NCBI GenBank assembly: GCA_027625915.1
Contig: JANTQA010000029.1
Coordinates: forward strand, 5,456,001-5,520,000
Length of the DNA: 64,000 nt
Direction: 5' to 3'
DNA from: Anaeramoeba flamelloides
Lineage: Eukaryota; Metamonada; Anaeramoebidae
Part shown: positions 35,396 to 48,306 of the stretch, piece after piece
Position numbering within the stretch: position 1 is the first letter of the stretch
How the letters are laid out: each line of letters starts with the position of its first letter
Notes under the pieces: model-generated
The model's database searches: none
Seen by the model: the letters and a program-made list of their open reading frames with translations, nothing else
What the model was told of the DNA's origin: nothing
Made by a program: the position numbers and the translations under genes

Positions 35396-36893
35396 CCTTA
35401 GCACCCCAAATAACCTAAAAACATTTCAAACAAAATATTTAATTTGAAATGTTATCAAAGGATAATAAGATATAGAATTAATAAACAATTATCTTAGAAA
35501 AAAAATTTTATAATTAAAAATTGTATAGTTACTTAAAATAAAAAAAAAATTTGAAAAAAAATTTTCAACATTGGGAATTTTTTTTTGGTTATTGTGATTT
35601 TATTATTTTTCTAAATTTTGTCAAAATAAATTTTTTTTTTTTTTTTGAAAAGTTTGTCTAGACATCAAAAACCTCTTAGTTTTAATAATTAAAACACATC
35701 ATACTTTACTGGAAATTTTTCTGGGGCCCTTTGCACCCCAAAAAAGCCTAAAATACTGGATTAAATAATTTATTCATTATAAAAGTTATTATAGCATCAC
35801 AGAGAAAATTTGTTTTATCTACTGATTACTATTCAATATCAATATCTATATTAGATTCCGAATAATTTAAAAATAAAAAAAAATATAGAATTACATTTGA
35901 AAAAAAAATCAAATTTTTTTTCATTGTAAAATTTTACAATTTTTTCAAACAAGATTTTTTTTTAATTTTAAATGATTTGGCCAATAGTTCGAGTCAGATT
36001 AATAATTGATTTTTTTTTTTATTTTTTAATATTTTTTAATTTTTGACTTTTTAAAATCTAGACATAAAATAAACAATTTTGTTGAATTAAAGACCATATA
36101 TCAGATCTTATTTAACAAGATCTGGATTAATTTATTAAGGAAAAATCCAAATATCACAAATATATTATTCAAATTTTTACCAATAACAAAATGCAATAAA
36201 AAAATTTGGTTTCAAATAGATTATTTTATTATATTGGAATAATATTTAAGAGTTATTTTTTATTTTATTTTAAATTTAGGTATAAATATTTTATCGATTA
36301 AAAAAGTAATTTATATTTGTTTTATTCCAATTTAATAAATTGAAATTATTTTACAATTTTTTTTTTTTTTTTTATTTTTAAGTATTTTCTATTGCTTAAA
36401 TCAAAGTTTTAGAAAATTAATCATATTAAAAATTTAATTTTTGGCCTAAAGAAATAAATTTCATTTTTCTCTTAATTGTATATTTTATTGAAATTTTTTC
36501 TGAAAAAAAAAATTAATTTTTTGAGTAATTTATTTTTTTATTTTTTTTTTTATCACAAAATTAGCAAAATTGTTTGGTAGTTATTATTAATAAATCAATG
36601 TGTTGAGTTTTGAATTACTATTAGGGTAATAAAATTTCTGATTTGAAAAAATAAAATAAAAATAAAAATCTTTAAAAAAAAGGTAAAAATGAATAATTAT
36701 TATTTTTTTTTTCAATTTCAAAAAAAAAAATCAATAACTTAACTGCTTAATCTTTGAACTATTTTTGCTTTTTATTATAATTAAAATCTGGATTAAAGAC
36801 AAATAAGAAAATTAATATATTAGTAGATCAATATCATTTTAAATCTAATATAAAAAACTTGATGAAATTTAGGCAAATCCAGGGTGCTAGGGG
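35394..36893. mobile_element. 1.5-kb TIR element inserted in a TA microsatellite
   Basis: The left end is CCCCTTAGCACCCCAAAT; the right end, read on the other strand, is CCCCTAGCACCCTGGATT. Both ends are flanked by (TA)n, as expected for insertion into, or duplication of, a TA target. A second CCTTTGCACCCCAAAA block at about 35719 repeats the left subterminal motif. I see no open frame, so it is non-autonomous. The family is not assigned. Confidence 0.55.
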
Positions 36894-38624
36894 ATATATA
36901 TATATATATTTCTCAAATATAATATGGTAATTAAATCCCAATTCAGAATATTTAAGACATCAAAATTCAATTTTTGAAACAATAAATCTGATTTAATCAA
37001 TTCTAGAAGAATTATCAAATTAGAACCATTCATTATTTTAAATTTTAAAATGTTTATAATATACTCACAAAACTAAAAATAAAAAATTATAAATACTTAT
37101 AAATGAAGATTGTGTTAAAAATTTTGGGGAGAACAAAACAAAAAAATGCATTTATAAATTTGCTCAAATTCGATTAGGAATTATTGATTAATCAAATATT
37201 TAGATACCACCGTCTGATTTTATTTAAGCTTTTCTATTTTCAAAAACTCAACTTTGGTATAATATCACGTGTTGAAAAAAATTTTGATCTTCCTAAACAA
37301 GTTACCTTATTGAAAAATGAAATTAAAAAAAAAAATTAAAAAAGTCAAAAAATGATTTTCTATTTAAGGGGGGGAAATATTTCCAATTTGAATGAAATTC
37401 TGTTATTGTGATTATTTTAAATTTTTAACTATATAGAAAATTTTGAATTTTAGTTTATTTTGAGAAGGATAAAATTGGGCCTTATAAAAAAATCCTTTAG
37501 CGAATTGAGAGAAATGGGTTTTACATTTAGAAAATAATTCATTTTTCAAATAATTTGTAATAAAACGAGATCTCTTTTGATTTTAGTTGGAATGTTCTTA
37601 TTTGTAAAAAAAAAAGTAAAATTTGTCAAAAAAAAATATTTTGAATGATATTCAAATTTTAATAATTTCCGATAGAGTATATTTATTAATAAACTATAAT
37701 TTCAAATCTTATTTTTAAAAAAACAATCAAAATAAATCAAATAAAGAACCCTAGAAGATCATAAAAAAATTGATCATTTATATTATTGATAAATAATTCT
37801 GAAATTTATTGAAAATTTAAAGATTATATAATACATCATGTCCAAGGATTAAGATCTTTGGGAACGAAATGTTATAATTTAAATCAACTTATTTGTGAAT
37901 ATTTTTTTAATTTTTATTTTATATTAGAATTTTTACTTTGAATTTGATTTATTTATTTGAAAATATTGGAATAATTGAGAAAAGCATAATAACGACAATT
38001 ACTACTTGTGGGTTATTACTAACTCACCCATATAATTGATAGAAAGTTATTAGTTATTATTTAAAAATAATCAAATTAAAATTCCTTTCTTTTTGTTTTT
38101 AGTAGAATTTTATTGTTTTAAAAAAGTATTTTGTTAGAATTTTTAATTTTTGTAGTTTGGTTGTTATTCTGTTATTTTATTATTCAATGAAAAGATAAAA
38201 ATAGATTCAATTTAATAACTGAGGTTCATAAATAAATATTATATACTAGTTGAAAATAATTATGTAATTTTTTTGAAATATATTATATTTTTAATACAAA
38301 GATAACTTAAGACTGTGCGATTTTGTTTTGTAAGTATATTTTTGTACACCCCCTTGGCAGACAGTAAGATTTATTTTGTTCTTTCAAAGAAACTATTTTT
38401 TTTAGATAATCCAGAAAGATGTTGAATTTTGAACTTTTCAAACATGTGGAAAATGGATCAAACTTTTGAAAACAAAAATTCATTTCTGAAAATAGTCTTA
38501 AAAGTGAGTTTGGTTTTGTTGTAATCAGATTTTTTCAACATTTTTCAATATCAAGATCCGGTATAATTTTTTTTTTGTGGCTGTTAAATTTATGTGAAGA
38601 TTTTTTTTTCGTTTATTTTACCCT
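36894..38624. other. Palindrome spacer, part 3
   Basis: 5' flank of the right eIF2-beta copy. Block 37176-37257 is an inverted copy of 30746-30826 (shares TTTAGATACCACC), and about 38390-38610 resembles 46400-46630, so dispersed repeats make up much of it. No gene. Confidence 0.5.
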
Positions 38625-41600
38625 TAAACACAGACCTTTGAAACCCAAAGATGTCTAAAAAGTTGTTCAATTTTGAAAAATTTCCAATTAAAATAAAACA
38701 TTTTTTTAATTTTAATTTATTTAAATTTCATTCCCAAACAAAAACTTACAAACCAAACAAAACAATGTCTGAATTTGAACTTGACCTTCCAAAAAAAAAA
38801 AAAAGAAAGAAAAAGCCTGTTCAAAAAGAACCAAAAAAAAGTGAAACAAATGAAGAAGAAAATGAATTCAAATTTGAATTACCAAAAAAAAAAAAAAAAA
38901 AAGGAAGAGGACGTGGAAGAGGACGTGGAAGAGGAAGAGGACGTGGAAAGAGAGGGAGAGGACGTGGAAGAGGGAGAGGGAGAGGAAAAGGAAAAGGAAA
39001 AGAAACAGGACAAAAAAAAACCAAAGATCTCAACTCTGGAGATTTAAACCAAACCGAAGAACCTGAAATTGAACACAAAGTGATCAAATCTGAATTTGAA
39101 CTTGGACTAAAAATTGAAGAAAACCCTGACTATGAATACCAAGAAGTAATTTCTTTTTTCTTTTTCTTTTTCTTTTTTCTTTTTTATTTTCTTTTTCTTT
39201 AACATTTTCCTTTCAACAACAAACCTTTTAAACAAAAAAACCTTTTTCTTTTTTTGAATCTTGAAAAACAAAAAAAAAACAAAAAAACCAAAAACAAAAA
39301 AACAAAAAAAGCTTTTTAACAAGATTTTATAAAACTCTCAAGGAAAGAAACCCTGAGTTAACAGGAGAAAACAAATTCATCATGAAACATCCAAAAGTAA
39401 TCAAAGGAGGATCAAAAAAAAACTGTGATTGCAAACGCTCAAGAACTTTGTCATGTAATAATTTTTTTTTTTCTTTGCTTTTTTTTAATTTAGATTTTTT
39501 CTTTTTTATTTGTTTTTCTTTTTTGTTTTTTTTCAAAAACAAACCCAAAATTGAACAGTTTTAATTTAATTAGATCTCAACTCTTCCTCAAATCAATCAA
39601 AAAAATAATTTTGGAATTATTCACACAAAAGTCAACCAAACAAAAATCGAACAATTTCTTTTGTTTGAACAAAAAAATCCTTTTTTTTTTTTTGATTCAA
39701 AACAAGTTTATTTTAAAAATCAAATTACAAAATGATAAATTACCATTTCACTTCCAAAATCTGAAAATTATTAAAATTGTTTTCTTTTTAATTATTGTTA
39801 TGGTGGGGTTTGTTTGAAAATAAAAAAACAACGAAATTTTCAAATCCGAAAAAGCACAGAAACCACAAAAACCTTTTTTTTTTCAACAAAACATTTTTAA
39901 AGAGTTTCAAATTTGATAATACTTATAAAATAAAGAAGATTTGGGAAAACTAATTGGAAGAGTATGTAAGATTATTTAAAAAATCCAAAGAATAGAAATG
40001 ATTTTCAAAATGTTTTTGGTTTATTTGAGCTTAAGGACTACGTTTTTAGGTGAAAACAGTAAAATAATGGATAAAATCACCCTTGAATAAGTTATCTAAT
40101 ACAAGTAATATTTGTCCAATGAGAATTTCTTTTAGAAAAAATGTGAAATTTTCACAATTTTAACAATTTTCTCAATTTTTACCTTGTTAGAACATGCCAA
40201 ATTTTGATTTTAATAATTTAGAATTTCCATTTCAACTTTCGGAACTCACACTATTTTCTAGAGCTGTTCTACATATTTTTTAAATTGGCTTTTACAAGTT
40301 TGAAATGTTCCTAAATTTGAAATGCACTTGAAAATCCCCAAAAGCCATTTTTTAAAATTATTTTTTTTGTTATTTTCAATTTTCCTTTTCATTGAAAAAC
40401 AAAGAAAAATAGTCTCCGTGAAAAGGTAAGGAAGACAAAAAATGTTTTTTTTTTTTTTTGTCCAATTTCTTCGGTGTGAAAATTTTTTGAGAAGTGAAAG
40501 TGAAATAACACAATTACTCAACCCCCTCAAGGGTGGGAACGTACTCCTTAATTATTTCAATTTTCAGAAAAATTATTGGTTTAATCTGTTTTTTGATCTG
40601 AAATATTGATTTTTTCTTTCGTCTTATGTTTGACAAATAACCTCTTTTTAGGTTTTCAAATAAAAAAGAATCAAGTGATTTTAATTCTGGTGTTTTATGA
40701 ATTATGGATTCAATTGAAAAAAGATCTCAATTTCACATCCTAAATGGATAGCATAGATAAAATTAACAATTATTGTATTGAAAAAAAGAATATTATATAA
40801 TTTGATCGGAAATCTCGCTATTTAAAAATCGAAAATTACTGTTTAAAGAATTGAAAAAATAGATAATTGTGAGAATAAAAGAAAATTAAAAAATAAAAAA
40901 AAACCTTTCCGATTTTTTTCAAAATAAACAATTGCAAATTATCCAAAGAATATTAACAAATCAAATATTGATAATTATATCCAAAATAAAATGGCTATCT
41001 ATCAAATAAATTAAGAAAAGATTAATTGTTTTTTCAATTCTTTTTCGATACTTTTTAATATCAACGATTCATTAAATTACAAACTATATTGAAGTGTTTA
41101 TATTGTTTTTTTTTTTTTTTTATATTCTATAATTTTTTGATCAAACAAACACCTTAACACCAACCAGAAAATTCCTAAAAAAAAATACTTTTGAATTAAC
41201 TCTGTGTGCTCAATTTTTTCATTTTGGATTTAATTTGGTTCATTGTAATCAAAGTTAAACCAATTATTCAATTTATGTTATTACTTTTTTTTTCATTCCT
41301 CAAAAATCATATTAAATAATGAATAACAAAAAATTAAAATTTGAAAAAAAACAGCGTAGATCATTCAAATTTTACAAAAATATTTTAATTTAGTAACAAA
41401 TTAACACAAATAGTTTGCTCAATTTTTTTTAAAATAATCTTTCTTGAGAAACAAAGTTTATATATTTTGACGAAAAATTCATCTTAAAAAGGTTAAAAAA
41501 TTCCAAAATGGTATTTATGAGCAAAATTTTGATTTAGTCCTCTGAAGAAAATAAAATAAAATAAAATATTTGATTTTAACTATGATTATAACGTAGCACA

Positions 41601-43450
41601 AATAAAAATATGATCCAAGTTTTTGGTTATTTTTAAAATATCAATTTTAATTTTTAATAATTATATTAATATTTTTGAAAAAGGAGATAATTTTATTTAT
41701 TTATTGTATTTTTATTTATTGATAGAAAGGGGTAATTAAAGAAAAATTATCAAAATTAAAAAAGAGAAGAAGAATCATAATGAAAATATCATCATATAAA
41801 AATAATAATTTAAAACAGATATTATTTTTTCCCAAAATTATGTTCCAAAATATATACTGTTAAAATGAACCCTTAATAATTTTGCAAATATTATTTAAAA
41901 AAATCTTTTACATTATAAAAATTATATTGACTTTTTAAACGAATAAAATTCATTAATGATTTTTTAATAAATCGAAAATTAAAATCAATAAACTTTATCA
42001 AATCATTTTAAAAAGGTGTGAACTAAAAGTTCTAAAAAATGTTACTCAAACTGTTTGTTTCACTCTTTTAAATAATTTTCGAGCTGCCTTTTAAAATTTA
42101 TATTCCTCACTTTTTGAAAATGACTTTCGAATATTTATTGATTTTTCAAAGGTTATTTTATTTTTTTAACAGAGGATTGATTTTCAAAATAAATCAAACA
42201 AACAAAAATGAAAATAAATTAAACATTAATGAAAATAAATCAAACAAAAATCAAAAGAAAAGAAACAAAAATCAAACTGAAAGAAACAAAAATGGAAATA
42301 TATGGAAAAAAATGAATTTTATTTATTATTAAGTTTATTGATCAAAAATATTAAATATTCATTTTAAAAAAAATTTGACAAAAAAATTAATAAACTTCAA
42401 GAAGACCTATTTTTAAGACTTGAATAAAAAAAAATATTGTCACATTTTTTTAAAAAATGCCTTTAATAGAATTTATTTCTTTATTTAAATAATTTTAAAG
42501 TCAACAAAAATTTTTTTTTTTTTTTGAATTTTCTGGTTCTCAAATCATCTTTTTCTTTTAATATTAGAGAAAGAAACAACCAAACTTTTTAAATCATAAA
42601 ATATATAAATATTCTTAAATTTTGGAAAAATATTTGTATTTGTAGATTTATTAATGTTATTAAATTATTATGATTTTAAATAAACATTAATTATTTTTAT
42701 CTTTTTTAACTTTGAATTACTTTTTTTGATCTTTTACTTTTTTTCTTTTATTTTTTTTATTCGAAATAGGCAATGAGAAGAAGACCAGATCATGTTTTAT
42801 CATATTTTCTTGCAGAATTGATGACAACAGGATCTATTGATTCTGATGGTGTGATGATTATTAAAGGTGTCTATAGAGAGAAGCATATTGTACCTATCCT
42901 CAAACGATATATACGTAAATACATTCATTTTGAAATTCTATTTTTGAATATTTTCATAATTTGTTGCCAAAAAAAGTGTTTTTTCATTATTTTAATTTTC
43001 TTCAACTTTAAAACTATTTTCTTTTCTTTATTTAAAGAAACATATGTTGCATGCCAAGTGTGTAATAGCGTGATGACAAGCCTTATCAAAGATAATCGAT
43101 TATTTTTTGTAAAATGTGAGCATTGCGATTCCAAAACAACTGTCCAAGGAATCAAATCAGGAGCAGCAACAAATTTATCAAGAAGAAAACAAAAATTCCA
43201 AAATAAAAAATAAATGAAATTGAAAACACATATCTTGATTTCTTTGTTTTGAATTTTTTAATTTCAATTCCAGAATTATCAATCATTTTTAAACAAATAG
43301 AAAAATTTAAAAAAAAATAAAATAAAATATATTCTTTTTCTTTTTGTTAATTCACAAGAAATACATTAATTTTTATTTTAAAAAAAAAAATAATTTTAAG
43401 AACAAATATCATATTAAAATAAATTTAACAGTAAATTCCATTTTTTTTTA
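38625..43450 (+). repeat. Palindrome right arm (inverted copy of 27510-33090)
   Basis: Inverted partner of the left arm. Collinear homology covers about 38625-39765 and 41968-43450. Between them (39766-41967) intron 2 has no obvious similarity to the left arm. The arm ends about 240 bp past the eIF2-beta stop. Confidence 0.9.
38765..43213 (+). CDS. Translation initiation factor eIF2 subunit beta, right copy
   Basis: Four exons: 38765-39145, 39312-39454, 42770-42914 and 43038-43213; introns of 166 bp, 3.3 kb and 123 bp. The product is the same protein as the left copy, with the complete zinc ribbon (CQVC and CEHC) in exon 4. Exon 2 has two single-base additions relative to the left copy: five T instead of four just after its start (near 39314) and nine A instead of eight in the GGSKK codons (near 39414-39422). 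These disrupt the alpha-beta core, so this copy is not translatable as written, yet its exon 4 is intact. Because each copy is damaged only at homopolymers, and in different exons, base-calling or assembly error is at least as likely as true decay. Upstream in-frame ATG at 38651. Confidence 0.88.
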
Positions 43451-46400
43451 AAAATCTTTTTTTTTTTTTTTTACATTTTCAAGCAAAGTAAAGGAAAGAA
43501 ACAAATATATCATCAATCACATTGGAACATTAGATGTTTGGATAAGTATTTTATCAAATCAAAGGTTTGGTAAAGAAGTCTTTTTTACTTTTTGAAAATT
43601 TTGAAAAGAAAATAGTGTAAGTAGTTTTAAATTAAAATCAATTTCACTCAATAATGAACAAGCTCAAAATGAAAAATTCAGTTTTTTTTTAAGAATCAAT
43701 CACCCCACAATCGTTTAAAAATAAGAGAAATTATAAATTTCCGATGAAAGTTGATATTCATAAAAGAAATGCCTGGACAAACTATTTCAAAAAAACAAAA
43801 ATGTTATGAAATTTTTTTTTTGGGAACCTTTCATTGGAACATGTTGTGGAAAATTTCCCAATTTCTTTAAGAAAGTAAAATTGTTGAAAATAAGATTTTT
43901 TAATTATAAATGTACTGAATTTTTAAAGAAAATACAAATGTTTTTTCATAAAGCTAATTTGGAGTCTGAAACATTTTTTTTTTTTCAAATTTACTTTTTA
44001 AAAAAAAAAAATCAAAACAAAAAATTTTAAAAAAAAAAATTAAAAAAAAAAAAAAATTTTTGACAACATTCGAAAAAATGATCAGATTTAAGAATTGACA
44101 ATTTATCTTGAGAAGAATGCTCGATAAATTTAATCGGGTGAGTTTGATTTTTTTCAATAAATCTGGGTTCCTTTGACTGAAAAAATGTTTAATAGGATAA
44201 TCGATTTGAGTTTTTTCAAAAAAAATTGTATTTTGTAAAAGGTGATATGATTTATTTTAGGTAAAATAAAGTTTTTTTTATTACCTTTACCCAATTTGTA
44301 TTGGATTCACGATATATAAAGATCTTTTTAAGTCAAAAAAGTCCAATGAAATAATTTTTGAGACTTTTAAACGTTAAGATATTCAATAAAAAATATTTCG
44401 AAAAGAAAAAAAGACAATATAATATATATATATATATTAAATTCAAGGTTAAACTATATTTTTTTAGAATATAAATTTGTAAATTTTAAATGTTGAATAA
44501 AAATTTAATAAATGTATCAAATCAAAAAATAATAAATAAAAATAATATCTGATGTGAAAAAAGGTGGTTCTGAAAAAAGGTATGTTATTTTTATTTTTTG
44601 AAATTTTCAAAAAAGTAATTGAGTGCCTGAGTAAAAATGATCATAAACCCCATATTTTTTTTAAAAGTTGATAAGAATACAGGTGGGCGGTACGTATGCG
44701 TAAGATTGGGTGTTTCTTTGTAACTTATTTAATTTAATTGGGATGATGTGTCTCTTCTTTGGGTAAAAATGCACATGGTTTTTTTTTCTTATTAAAGTGA
44801 TATAAAGCAAAGTTGTAATTTTATTCACATTTTATCAGATTTTTTTATATCATCTAGAAATATACAGAAATGCCACAACTGTTTAGGATATCAATTATTT
44901 TTAACTAAAATGTGTGGAATAATATTCAAGATTTTTTTCTAGTATTCAATAAAATAAATTTCCATAGTTTAGATGACATTAAACATAAAAAATTCTCTCA
45001 GAAATAACTAAAATTCATTTACTCTTAAAAAATGTTTTTTTTTTTTTTTGAATCAAACTGGGTAGCGTTGGTTTAATAGTTTTTTTCCTTTTATGTGTAA
45101 GTTTCTTGGATCGTAACTATAATGTGTGTTAAGGGTTTGTAAACTAAAAAAATATACAAACAGATCTAAAAACAAATTCCAAAAAAAAAAAAAATCACAG
45201 TAGCTTAAAATTGAAAAATTATTTGGAATCCAAGCTCCATAAGACCAAACTAAACGTGTAAGCTATTTTCCAAAAAAAAAAGAAATTATAGTTTTAAAAA
45301 GGGTTTGATTCGTTTTTCTAGATTTGAAAAGTTTATCCTCGACATATTTCCAAATTAAATCAAAAAAATAATTTAATTGAAGAAGTAATAAATCAAATCA
45401 TTTATGGTCGAAGTAAGTGTTTAAAAATACACATTAAAAATAAAATTACAATTTGTTTTAAAATAACTGGGTAGAAAAAATCAATTTAGTTTCTTCGAAA
45501 TTCAGCTAATTATTTAAACTTAAAAAAAAAACGTATGTGTTTATTCGGCTTAGAATTTATACCGTTTTTTTTTTTTTTTTTCTTTTTTGTTTAACATAAA
45601 AATATAACAAGGAATAGGCAACGAAAGAATTAAATTAAAAATTCAACGAAAATAGTTTTTTTTAAAACTTGGAAAATTTGGCTGATAACAACAAAGAAAA
45701 AAAATAATTTTTAATTTGATTATTTTTAATCAATAATTAATAACACAATCTTAATTCTTACAGTGGGTTGGTATTAGCCTAAAGATTAAACTTATCAACA
45801 CACTTTCATTATATCTCTATATTTTTTTAAAATATTTCCAATCAAATAAAATTAAGTCAAATTGATAGTTCCCAAATAAAAATTAAAGAATAGATAGATT
45901 ACAAATATTGGTTGTTCTTAAGGAGCTTTTTGTTATTTATACCTTTGGTATTTTGAAAAAAACATTACATTGTCTTTATAATTTCAAGACAATTTAAGAA
46001 ATATTTTGAATAAAATAGATGATCAATTATGCCAGATCTTCAAAAGAATTCAAAATTTATTTTATTGTAAATGTATTTTTATATTAATATTAAATTCACA
46101 ATTTTGTTTGTTCATACAGACTCTTAGAAATTAAAAGTGAAATTTCATTTAAAAATTAAAATGTTTTGTAAGTTTTTCGTTTTGAGTTTTTCTGATCTCA
46201 AAAATCCAAACAAAATGGAATTCGAAGCTTTTTAACCAAAAATTTAATTTGCAAAAAAAGAATTCTTTTAAAAATGGTAATTTATTTCTTTAAAGTTAAT
46301 AAATGTAACTTTGGCTTTTCAGGTTTATAGTTTACCATTGTAAAAATAATTACCCAATTACCTTTGGGAAAAAAAAATAAATAAGATTTCTTTCTTCTTG

Positions 46401-46916
46401 TGGAATATTTTCTTTGAAAAGTCAAGAAAAATGTTGGTTTTTAGACTTTTCAAAAAAAAAGAAAAATAGATCAAACTTGTAAAAATAATAATTCCTTTCT
46501 GAAAAATAAAACTAAACCTAAATCTGGCATTTTGAGTACTCAGGTATTTTAGTCATTTTTCAATTTCAGGTTGTGGTAATTTTTTTTGAATTGGAATTAA
46601 TTCAATTTATTTGAAGATTTTTTTTGGTTATTTTTTCTCTTGAAGAAAAGAAAAAGTGGGAGTCAAAGCAAAATACTAACAGAAATATTATTAAATTCTT
46701 AAACAAGAAAAACTTTATTTTTCATCAATTAACCAACAAAAAACAAAAAACAAAAAAAAAAAAAGAAACAAAAGAGATGAAAATTTAATTAATATTTTTA
46801 TTGATTATGAAAACTCAAAGAGTCATTTATTGTTGGGAAATCCAACAAACATCAAAGAAATAAAATGGTTTGTATTCAAAGGTTAATAATATCAAGGTGA
46901 ATAAAATACAATCGAT
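43451..46916. other. Intergenic with dispersed repeats
   Basis: AT-rich. Block 45370-45460 is an inverted copy of about 14470-14575; 46400-46630 resembles 38390-38610. A GC-richer patch at 44680-44790 (contains GGTGGGCGGTACGTATGCG) starts with TACAGG, like a Tc1/mariner end, but has no partner. No gene supported. Confidence 0.5.
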
Positions 46917-47222
46917 TTAGACACCATAACCATAAACAGTTCTTCTTTGTCTTTTAAGTGCATAAACAACATCCAAAACAGTGACTGTTTTTCTTCTTGC
47001 ATGTTCGGTGTAGGTAACAGCATCACGAACAACGTTTTCAAGGAATGCCCTGAGTACGTTTCTTACTTCGTCATAGATGGTGGCTGAGATTCTTTTGACA
47101 CCTCCTCTTCTGGCCAATCTTCGGATAGCTGGTCGACTGATCCCTTTGACTGATTCAAGAATTGCTTTTCTTCTTTTGGCTCCTCCTTTTCCCATTCCTT
47201 TTCCTTTTCCTTTTCCTGACAT
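46917..47222 (-). CDS. Histone H4
   Basis: A 101-aa core histone H4, two residues shorter than the animal protein. The fold region is unmistakable ([42 protein letters not shown]). The tail [19 protein letters not shown] keeps lysines equivalent to K5, K8, K12, K16 and K20 but has Lys in place of Arg3, lacks one Gly, and lacks His18. H4 pairs with H3 in the nucleosome tetramer. Single exon; the ATG directly follows an AT-rich leader. It is divergent to the H3 gene 1.08 kb away, so shared regulation is plausible though no element is recognisable. Confidence 0.97.
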   Translation of the reverse strand: MSGKGKGKGMGKGGAKRRKAILESVKGISRPAIRRLARRGGVKRISATIYDEVRNVLRAFLENVVRDAVTYTEHARRKTVTVLDVVYALKRQRRTVYGYGV

Positions 47223-48306
47223 ATTATTTAATAATTTATTGTTTAAATTTAAAAAAAAGTTTTAAATAAAAAAATGATTTTCCAAATTCAATAATCTTCT
47301 TTTCAATTATTTTTATTTTTTGTTTTCTTGTCATTTCTTTTTGTTATTTCTTGAAATTTTATTTGGGTTGTTTAATGGTTTTTCAAATTTGATTTCATTA
47401 TTTTTATTCAAACAAAAAAAAGTATATTTGAAAAATAATCCAATAATTTTACGATTTGGTTTTTAAATTTAAAAAACACATTAAAAATACTTATCTTGAG
47501 AAAATCGATTATAAAATTAGAAAACATACTTGTATTATGATCACATTCATAGAAAATTCATTACAGTCTTATTGATGGTGTTTTTTATTGATATTTCTTG
47601 TATTTTAAACTTATTTGAGAAAAATTGTTTGAAAGAAATTTTTGATAGAAAAATAATTTTATAATTAAGTAAAAAATTAAAAAAAATAACAAAAACTGTT
47701 CGATCTACATTTATTTTTAAATTCGATTTATCAAACAGGTTATTGGTTACTAATAAAATACTTCAATAAAAAAATCAACGATTGAAAAATATTTTGAAAG
47801 CTATTTTTTCATTTTTGTAATTTAAAAAAAATATTTACAATTGGTTAATTAATTTATTTTCTTTTCAAATCACCATACAAACTGTTTTTGAGTCCAAAAT
47901 ATTATATATAATTTGATCTTTGGTGATAACCATTCATAAATCATTTGAATGATAATGTTTTATCCTTTAGTGAAGATAGCGATTGATTTTTACCATTAAC
48001 TAATTCAATTTTGTTATCAAAATAAAAATCAAAGGAGATTTGTTGAGTTTCTTTTTGTAAAAATATTCCAATTTTTAAATCATAAAAATATTGGATTATT
48101 TTGGAAAATATAGATATTTTTATTTTTTCATCAAATAATCAAGAAAGTGATTGAAATGAGAATAGATTTTAACCCAAAAAGCGATTCTAAATTTGCTCTT
48201 GGATAATTCTATTTTTTTGGTTGAAAAATTTGCTTTAAATTAAATTTATTTTTAAATTTTAATTCATTTTTTATTTTTAATCAATTAAATTACATTTTCT
48301 AAAAAA
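47223..48306. promoter_or_regulatory. Divergent H4/H3 intergenic region
   Basis: 1,084 bp between the two histone start codons, AT-rich throughout. By position it must hold both promoters. I see no conserved histone promoter motif or TATA box that stands out from the background. Confidence 0.45.

Noticed and set aside
38651-38764. 38-residue upstream extension of eIF2-beta (and its left-arm twin 32954-33067)
   Set aside because: Open in both copies, but Phe/Lys/Asn-rich like translated leader DNA. The second ATG gives a typical eIF2-beta start. Kept as an alternative start only.
40258-40530. 90-codon minus-strand frame in right-copy intron 2
   Set aside because: Translates A/T runs; no domain and no counterpart in the left arm.
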